From Lichenicoccus sp964242335 (lineage in GTDB: Bacteria; Pseudomonadota; Alphaproteobacteria; Acetobacterales; Acetobacteraceae), in NCBI GenBank assembly GCA_964242335.1, contig CAXTAY010000014.1, positions 1 to 64,000 on the forward strand: a stretch of DNA of 64,000 nt, read 5' to 3'. Positions 59,281 through 64,000 of the stretch are shown one piece after another. Under the pieces are notes generated by a model. It was not told the DNA's origin. It saw nothing but the letters and a program-made list of their open reading frames with translations, and searched no databases. Numbering within the stretch: position 1 is the first letter of the stretch; every line of letters starts with the position of its first letter. The translations under genes and the position numbers were made by a program.

Positions 59281-60540
59281 TTACAGGGACACCACGCCGC
59301 CTCCCGCGGCTTCCAGTCCGCCCTGGACGCTGAAACTCTCGACTGCACCATGCAGCTCGAGCGCCTCGACCGCCGGGCCGCGCGTGACCAGGCCGCCGGT
59401 CACGCTGATCTCGCGTGCGGCGCCGCCCGGCTTGATGCTGAGCGCGATCGCGGCGAGCCGGGTCACCACGCCCTTGACCAGCGAGTCGCCGACGCCGCCA
59501 TGCGTCTCGATGCCGCGACGCACCAGGATGCGGCCGACCGGCTGGCTGATCTGCATCCCGACGGCACCGTCGCCATGCGTCACGATGCGGTCGAACTCGG
59601 CCTCCCCCAGGCTGCCAGCGTAGATGTTGAAGCCCCTGGCGCCGCCGCCGAAGGTCTCGATCGGGGCCAGGACCTGCAGCGAGCGCAGGGCGCCGAAATT
59701 GACGAAGCCGATGCCGCTCGGGCCGTGTGAGGTCACCTCGGCCTCCGCGATCCAGCGATCCACCACGCCCCAGTTATCGAGCACCATGTCGTTCGGCCCG
59801 TAGGTGGTCACCGAACCGCGGTTGCGGACCTGGTCGACGGCGGCGCCGGACACGGTGAACACGCCCCCGGAGATGCGATCGGCTGTGCCAGGCGGGATGC
59901 CGCCGTCGGAATGCACTTCTCCGGTTTCGAGTCGGCTGACCAGAAGCCGCCCACCCGCTTCTCCGGCGCCCGCGACGAACACGCCGCCGCCGAGCACCGG
60001 CGCGCCTGCACGACCGATCGACAGGCCGGTCAGGTCCGCCGTGATCGTCACCGCCGGATCGGCCTGACGGTTCCACACGCTGAAGACGCCCGGCACCACC
60101 TCGACGCCGAAGCCCGCCGGGCGCTCGTCGAAGTGGCGGGCGTCCGCCATGACGCTGTCGACGTCGTGCGCCTCCACATGGCCCTCGCGTATGCGACCCG
60201 CGGCGATGAGACGCACCGATCCCGTGATCCTCAGCTGGCGCAGCTCCAGCCGGCCGAGATCGTCAACAGCGGGATCGTTGAAGATGGCGCGCCGGTCCGG
60301 GTCTGTTGCAAGCTCGAGCCCCTCGACGCGGTTGTCGGAGGACAGGCGCAGGCCGTCCTGCCCGGCGCCGAACGCCAGCCTGACGGCACTTCCGGATCCT
60401 AGGAGCGCCTGGCCGGGACGCAGCGTCAGCGTCGGCACGTCGGCGAGGGAGCCGGCAACCCGAACGACCGCCACCTCCTCATCGGCCACCGCCGCGACCA
60501 GGGCCGCCGTCGTATGAGCTTCGACTTGCCGTCCGGGCAT
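59281..60540 (-). CDS. Beta-helix-like repeat protein of unknown function
   Basis: 419 residues from the ATG at 60540, which has GGAG eight bases upstream. After an N-terminal strand-rich region the protein is built of irregular repeats of about 30-40 residues. They carry a recurring T-[HYF]-G pattern: SVTTYGPNDM, EVTSHGPSGI, IETFGGGARG, IVTHGDGAVG and IETHGGVGDS. Such repeats suggest a right-handed beta-helix. There is no signal peptide, cysteine or membrane segment. I do not recognise a named family. The remnant of a metallo-hydrolase gene lies 92 bases upstream on the same strand. Confidence 0.7.
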   Translation of the reverse strand: MPGRQVEAHTTAALVAAVADEEVAVVRVAGSLADVPTLTLRPGQALLGSGSAVRLAFGAGQDGLRLSSDNRVEGLELATDPDRRAIFNDPAVDDLGRLELRQLRITGSVRLIAAGRIREGHVEAHDVDSVMADARHFDERPAGFGVEVVPGVFSVWNRQADPAVTITADLTGLSIGRAGAPVLGGGVFVAGAGEAGGRLLVSRLETGEVHSDGGIPPGTADRISGGVFTVSGAAVDQVRNRGSVTTYGPNDMVLDNWGVVDRWIAEAEVTSHGPSGIGFVNFGALRSLQVLAPIETFGGGARGFNIYAGSLGEAEFDRIVTHGDGAVGMQISQPVGRILVRRGIETHGGVGDSLVKGVVTRLAAIALSIKPGGAAREISVTGGLVTRGPAVEALELHGAVESFSVQGGLEAAGGGVVSL

Positions 60541-60632
60541 CCGGTTCTCTCCGTGCTGATCAGGGAACTCACGTGCCGGATCGATCCAGGTCGAGCTCAT
60601 GCACGATCGTTCGACACCCCCCGGGCTCTTGC

Positions 60633-60827
60633 TCACGCGATCAAGGACGGAAGCCGGGCGCCGCGATGGCGATCGTTGCCGAACACGCGGCCCGCCCCCA
60701 CGTGGTCGGGATGCCGGTGGCTGTAGATCATGTGGGTGACCGGCTCGTCGGTCACGCCGGCGATCGTGTCCAGGTCACCCGCCACGACGCCGTTGCCGAC
60801 GCATCGAGATCCGTCTTTCCGGACATG
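60633..60827 (-). pseudogene. Remnant of a metallo-beta-lactamase-fold hydrolase gene
   Basis: On the minus strand an ATG at 60827 with GGAGGG ten bases upstream starts MSGKTDLDAS. That frame soon loses protein character. In another frame the sequence continues as DLDTIAGVTDEPVTHMIYSH, then RHPDHVGAGRVFG, the zinc-binding H-x-H-x-D-H signature, and stops at 60633. Start region and catalytic motif are thus in different frames and only about 65 codons remain of a gene usually four or more times longer. The simplest reading is a gene broken by an internal deletion and C-terminal loss. Confidence 0.65.
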
Positions 60828-61020
60828 GTGCCAGTCCCTCCGCTCTCATCGGTCCTTCCCGCTACACCGGAGCACTCCGTCCCTCTAGCGACCGCCCCTG
60901 GAAACTCCTTTCCATCTTTGATGCGGATGGCAACCGACGTTCCCGGTGGGGCTTCGCGGCGCGATCATTCGACGCGGGGACTGTTCACGAACGACCAGGT
61001 CGCTCTCGCATGGATGGCAG
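60828..61020. other. Gene-free stretch between pseudogene and repeat copy C
   Basis: Part of the 619-base region 60541-61159 without an intact gene. It holds the likely old promoter of the broken hydrolase gene. Base composition is less GC-rich than the neighbourhood. I see no conserved motif. Confidence 0.5.
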
Positions 61021-61137
61021 AGCAAGGGGCGTTGCCCCTCGACCCCATCAAAGGCGAGCCTTTGAAAACCTGATTCTAAGGGGTCGGGGTCGGGGTCTGG
61101 GACCTGCGGCCCCAGCGGGTCAAGGGCAGCGCCCTTG
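61021..61137. repeat. Composite four-hairpin intergenic repeat, copy C (inverted)
   Basis: Hairpins in plus-strand order are AGGGGC-gtt-GCCCCT (61025-61039), CAAAGGC-ga-GCCTTTG (61049-61064), CTGGGACC-tgc-GGCCCCAG with one mismatch (61097-61115) and CAAGGGC-agc-GCCCTTG (61121-61137). This is copy A in reverse complement. The spacer holds about three GGGGTC units (61080-61096). It lies at the 3' end of the DUF2142 gene. Confidence 0.92.
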
Positions 61138-61159
61138 GCTTGCTTCCGCGACAGCCGCG

Positions 61160-62533
61160 CTAGAAATAGTAGCGCAGCAGCAGGGCGTGCAGCAGCACCG
61201 GCAGGCTCAGCATCGGGAACAGCAGCACGACACGGCGCAGCGGCTCGGACCAGCCTGCCGGAGCGGCCGCCACGCGGGCGAGCGCCGTCAGCATCAGCGC
61301 CGGCGGAATGAAGTAGCGCCCCTGCAACCCCTCGATCACCGCGGCGCCCGTCGCGGTCCAGGTCAGGTACTGCACCAGCATCACGCCGGCGGCCGCGGCC
61401 AGGATGCCGAACAGGCCGGCCCACCCGGCCGGGCGCCAGCGCGACGTCGGCAGGGTCCGCCGCGAGGCGGAACCGCCGACGCCCAGCAGCAGCGCCGCCG
61501 CGAGGATCAGGCAGGCCAGCGCGTGGTAGGCCTTCGGCAGGTCGACATCGAGCCAGCCCGGCTCGCCGATGAAGCTGCGCAGCAGCGCCGGCCCATGTGC
61601 GCGTGCGGTCGCGATCAGGATGGGAAACAGTCGCCAGGGTGCCGCGATCAGGCCGCGCGCCTGCGCCGCCGGCGAAACCGGCAGCACGACGTGTGGTCCG
61701 CTCAGCAGCGCCCAGCCGAGCACGGACGCGAGGATCGCGGCGATGGCGGCGAGCCGGAACCGCAGCGGTGCCTGCGCCGCCAGCAGCACCAGGGCGAAGC
61801 CGGCATAGGGCGGTCTCGCCATGCCGACCGTCGCCAGCAGCAGGGTCGCGGCGAGCAGGCCGGTGGGCGAGCCTCGGCGCCGCAGCCTGGCGGCGAGCAC
61901 CGCGGCCAGTGCGGTACAGCCCAGCAGCGGCGCGTCCTGCGACGCCGCCGCGGTCAGGCTGAGGGACATCGGCAGCAGCAGCAGCGAGAACAGCCAGGGC
62001 GCCGCCGTGCCGGCGAGCGCGATCGCGGTGGCTCCCAGCAGGATCGTCGCGGCCGCGGTCGCGAGCCGCGCCGCCAGGACCCCCTGCAGCACCGGGCGAT
62101 GCAGGGCACGCGCGCCGGCGAGGGCGAGCGCCTGCGGCAGGTAGAAGGATGGCGGATAGATCGCGGTGTTGGGGAAGCCTTCCTGGATCTGCGTGCCCCA
62201 GGCCTCCGGCCGGTACATGCCGCGCGACACCTTCCGGTCGACGTGGAACGGGATCGCCGAGAACCGTGCGGCCGCCTTCGGCAGGCCGGCATCGATCCAG
62301 CCGCCCTGCTGCCCATCCGGCAGCCGCTGCGCCAGCAGGCCGAGATGGCTGATCTGGTCGGCGCGATAGAGGTGGTTGGCCTCGTCGGCGTTCTGGAACG
62401 GCGGCATCGTCGGCGCAACCAGCAGCACCGCCAGTGACGCGAACAGCAGGTAGAGCCGGGCGGCGAGGGGGAGGCGTCCCGCGCGGGCCCGGCGACCGGA
62501 CGCGGCGCTTGCGGTGAGACCCGGCGTGCTCAT
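61160..62533 (-). CDS. DUF2142 family polytopic membrane protein
   Basis: 457 residues with about ten to twelve membrane segments. The family hallmark is a first periplasmic loop right after TM1 containing PPFQNADEANHLYRADQIS, followed by a long loop with TAIYPPSFYLPQALAL. This topology resembles GT-C glycosyltransferases that use lipid-linked sugars, and DUF2142 proteins are often found with surface-polysaccharide genes. It may thus be functionally tied to the glycan cluster 2 kb away. The gene downstream of the ArsB-like gene starts 18 bases after that gene's stop, on the same strand. Confidence 0.87.
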   Translation of the reverse strand: MSTPGLTASAASGRRARAGRLPLAARLYLLFASLAVLLVAPTMPPFQNADEANHLYRADQISHLGLLAQRLPDGQQGGWIDAGLPKAAARFSAIPFHVDRKVSRGMYRPEAWGTQIQEGFPNTAIYPPSFYLPQALALAGARALHRPVLQGVLAARLATAAATILLGATAIALAGTAAPWLFSLLLLPMSLSLTAAASQDAPLLGCTALAAVLAARLRRRGSPTGLLAATLLLATVGMARPPYAGFALVLLAAQAPLRFRLAAIAAILASVLGWALLSGPHVVLPVSPAAQARGLIAAPWRLFPILIATARAHGPALLRSFIGEPGWLDVDLPKAYHALACLILAAALLLGVGGSASRRTLPTSRWRPAGWAGLFGILAAAAGVMLVQYLTWTATGAAVIEGLQGRYFIPPALMLTALARVAAAPAGWSEPLRRVVLLFPMLSLPVLLHALLLRYYF

Positions 62534-62551
62534 GATGGGTTTCCCGGCGGC

Positions 62552-63805
62552 TCAGCTGGTCAGCAGCAGGCCGGCGAGGGCGAGGAGCAGGGCCGGCGGC
62601 ATCACCACGGCGCCGAGCCTGAGGAACTGCCAGAACCCCACCTCCTCGCCGTCGCGGCGCAGGGCCGCGAGCCAGAGGATGGTCGCGAGCGAGCCGGTGA
62701 CCGAGAGGTTGGGCCCCAGATCGACGCCGATCAGCAGCGCCTCGACCACCGGCGCCGGCGGCTTGGCCCGGGCGATGGTATCGGCGGCGATGAGCCCGGC
62801 CGGCAGGTTGTTCATCAGGTTCGACGCCATCGCGAGGACGACGCCGCCGGCAAAGGCGGCCTGCCCGACCCCGTCGCGCGCCGCCTGCCGCAGGAGCCCG
62901 GCCAGCTGATGCAGCAGCCCGGTATGGTCGACGCCCTCGACCAGGACGAACAGCCCGGCGACCAGCGGCAGCACCGTCCAGGAGATGCCGCGCAGCACCG
63001 GCCAGGGCGGCTCCCGGTTCAGCGCCAGCACCGCGGCGACGGTGGCGAGGCCGGCCAGGGCGGTCGGCAGGCCGAGCTGCATGCCCAGCGACGACGAGAC
63101 CAGCAGCATGATCGCGGTCAGCGCGATGCCGAGGCCGACGGTGCGGCCGCTGCCGGAGAGCGGCGGCTGGTCGATGGCGGTCGCGATCGGCCGTCGCAGC
63201 ATCGTGCGCTGGGTGAGGCGCAGCAGCACGTAGGTCACGAGGATCGACAGCGTCGACGGCACCGCGTAGTGCGCCAGCCAGGACAGCAGGGGCGGCGTCC
63301 GGCTCGCGTACAGGACCAGGTTGGCGGGATTGGAGATCGGCAGCACGAAGCTCGCGGCATTGGCGACGATGGCGCAGATGAACAGGTAGGGCAGCGGCTG
63401 CTCGATCTTCGCTGCGCGGGTCGCGGCGAACACCGCCGGTGTCATCACCACCGCGGTGGCGTCGTTGGAGAGGAAGACCGTCACCAGGGTGCCGACCCCG
63501 TAGATCAGCACGAACAGCCGGCTGGCCGAACCGCGGGCACGGCGTACCGCCAGTGCCGCGATCCAGTCGAACAGGCCTTCGCGGCGGGCCAGCTCGGAGA
63601 GCAGCATCATGCCGGTCAGGAACAGGTAGACGTCGGTGCCCCGGCGCGCCGCCTGCCACGCGGCATGCCAAGGCAGCAGGCCGAGCACCACCAGCGACGC
63701 CGCCCCGGCCACCGCCCATACCGCCTCCGGCAGCCTGAACGGCCGCCCGATCACGCCGGCGGTCGACAGACCGGCGATCGCCCAGATCAGGATGTCGGTG
63801 CGCAT
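62552..63805 (-). CDS. ArsB/ion-transporter superfamily membrane transporter
   Basis: 417 residues with ten to twelve predicted membrane helices. Two half-repeats carry the re-entrant-loop patterns of the ion transporter superfamily: VFLSNDATAVVMTPAVFA with FVLPISNPANLVLY, and SNLMNNLPAGLIAADTIA with VDLGPNLSVTGSLATILWLA. The pattern NLMNNLPAG and GPNLSVTGSLA is typical of ArsB arsenite and related permeases. No arsR, arsC or arsA gene is visible, so the ion may be arsenite, another oxyanion or sodium-coupled dicarboxylate. It lies 18 bases upstream of the DUF2142 gene. Confidence 0.85.
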   Translation of the reverse strand: MRTDILIWAIAGLSTAGVIGRPFRLPEAVWAVAGAASLVVLGLLPWHAAWQAARRGTDVYLFLTGMMLLSELARREGLFDWIAALAVRRARGSASRLFVLIYGVGTLVTVFLSNDATAVVMTPAVFAATRAAKIEQPLPYLFICAIVANAASFVLPISNPANLVLYASRTPPLLSWLAHYAVPSTLSILVTYVLLRLTQRTMLRRPIATAIDQPPLSGSGRTVGLGIALTAIMLLVSSSLGMQLGLPTALAGLATVAAVLALNREPPWPVLRGISWTVLPLVAGLFVLVEGVDHTGLLHQLAGLLRQAARDGVGQAAFAGGVVLAMASNLMNNLPAGLIAADTIARAKPPAPVVEALLIGVDLGPNLSVTGSLATILWLAALRRDGEEVGFWQFLRLGAVVMPPALLLALAGLLLTS

Positions 63806-63917
63806 GCGTCAGGCCGTCGTGAGGGTCGGCGTCGTCCGGCCCGATCCCGTTGCGGGATCCGATCTCTACCGTGCCGACGCGCCGGTGCCCAGTCGCGCGG
63901 CTCGTACCGATGCCGGT

Positions 63918-64000
63918 CTAGGAGCCGCCGGCATGCTGCGCGCGAAGCACGCCCTGCGCCTTGTAGACCGCCTGCGTCCGGTTGGTGGCGCCCATCTTGC
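63918..64000 (-). CDS. C-terminal end of a LuxR-type HTH regulator (runs off the window)
   Basis: The minus strand from the window edge reads KMGATNRTQAVYKAQGVLRA and a short tail ending at TAG 63918-63920. This is the last helix of a LuxR/GerE DNA-binding domain, as found in NarL-type response regulators. Only 26 residues are visible, so the receiver or sensor part is unknown. It is upstream of the ArsB-like gene on the same strand, with a 112-base gap. Confidence 0.75.
   Translation of the reverse strand, partial: KMGATNRTQAVYKAQGVLRAQHAGGS

Noticed and set aside
60573..61073. Plus-strand frame of 166 residues between the beta-helix and DUF2142 genes
   Set aside because: It is antisense to the metallo-hydrolase remnant and runs into repeat copy C; there are no recognisable motifs.
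62552..63805. Arsenic resistance operon
   Set aside because: Only an ArsB-like permease is present; arsR, arsC and arsA are absent, so the ion is left open.

Overview
The window is 64 kb of very GC-rich, densely packed bacterial chromosome. The pentose-phosphate block (transketolase, a fused transaldolase/glucose-6-phosphate isomerase, gnd, zwf, pgl, rpiA, gluconokinase), the high GC content and the four-hairpin intergenic repeats together suggest an alphaproteobacterium of the acetic-acid-bacteria family (Acetobacteraceae). The genus cannot be named from the sequence alone. No phage, integrase, IS element or CRISPR array was seen. One 17-N assembly gap lies inside zwf.

Layout. 1-3635 (minus): assimilatory nitrate reductase, a small unknown protein and the start of nitrite reductase. 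3880-7076 (minus): argS, a small helical protein and hisC, the last preceded by a 27-bp tandem repeat. 7324-11042: a PEBP-like protein, then a purine-degradation group (flavoprotein monooxygenase, hydroxyisourate hydrolase, divergent allantoate amidohydrolase). 11132-13114: a membrane PAS-GGDEF diguanylate cyclase. 13146-21861 (minus): metallo-hydrolase, debranching enzyme, TreZ, TreY, ankyrin and cupin genes; the middle three form a glycogen-to-trehalose route. 22169-26654: an RND efflux adaptor and pump with a palindromic candidate operator. 26902-38297: the sugar-phosphate operon, with two HAD phosphatase-like genes inside it, followed by a UPF0178 gene. 38925-48217 (minus): a continuous eight-gene run of zinc-finger protein, DNA polymerase I, SCO protein and a complete peptide ABC transporter. 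48289-50135: a lipoprotein hydrolase, tRNA-Arg(CCG) and a zinc-ribbon protein. 50376-59140: a seven-gene, translationally coupled glycan-type cluster. 59281-64000: a beta-helix-like orphan, a metallo-hydrolase remnant, a DUF2142 membrane protein, an ArsB-like transporter and the tail of a LuxR-type regulator.

How the genes work together. Carbon enters the pentose-phosphate block as glucose-6-phosphate or gluconate and is cycled by Zwf, Pgl, Gnd, RpiA, Tkt and Tal-Pgi. GlgX, TreY and TreZ convert storage glucan to trehalose. Nitrogen is obtained from nitrate and probably from purines. The best candidate for a poorly described system is the seven-gene cluster at 50376-59140: an SDR epimerase, a glycoside-hydrolase/SDR fusion, a radical SAM protein, a GT4 glycosyltransferase and three diverged CgeB-type glycosyltransferases. 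The second most striking signal is a family of composite four-hairpin repeats at 38814, 59147 and 61021. A third is polA, whose conserved N-terminus lies upstream of every ATG, GTG or TTG in its frame.
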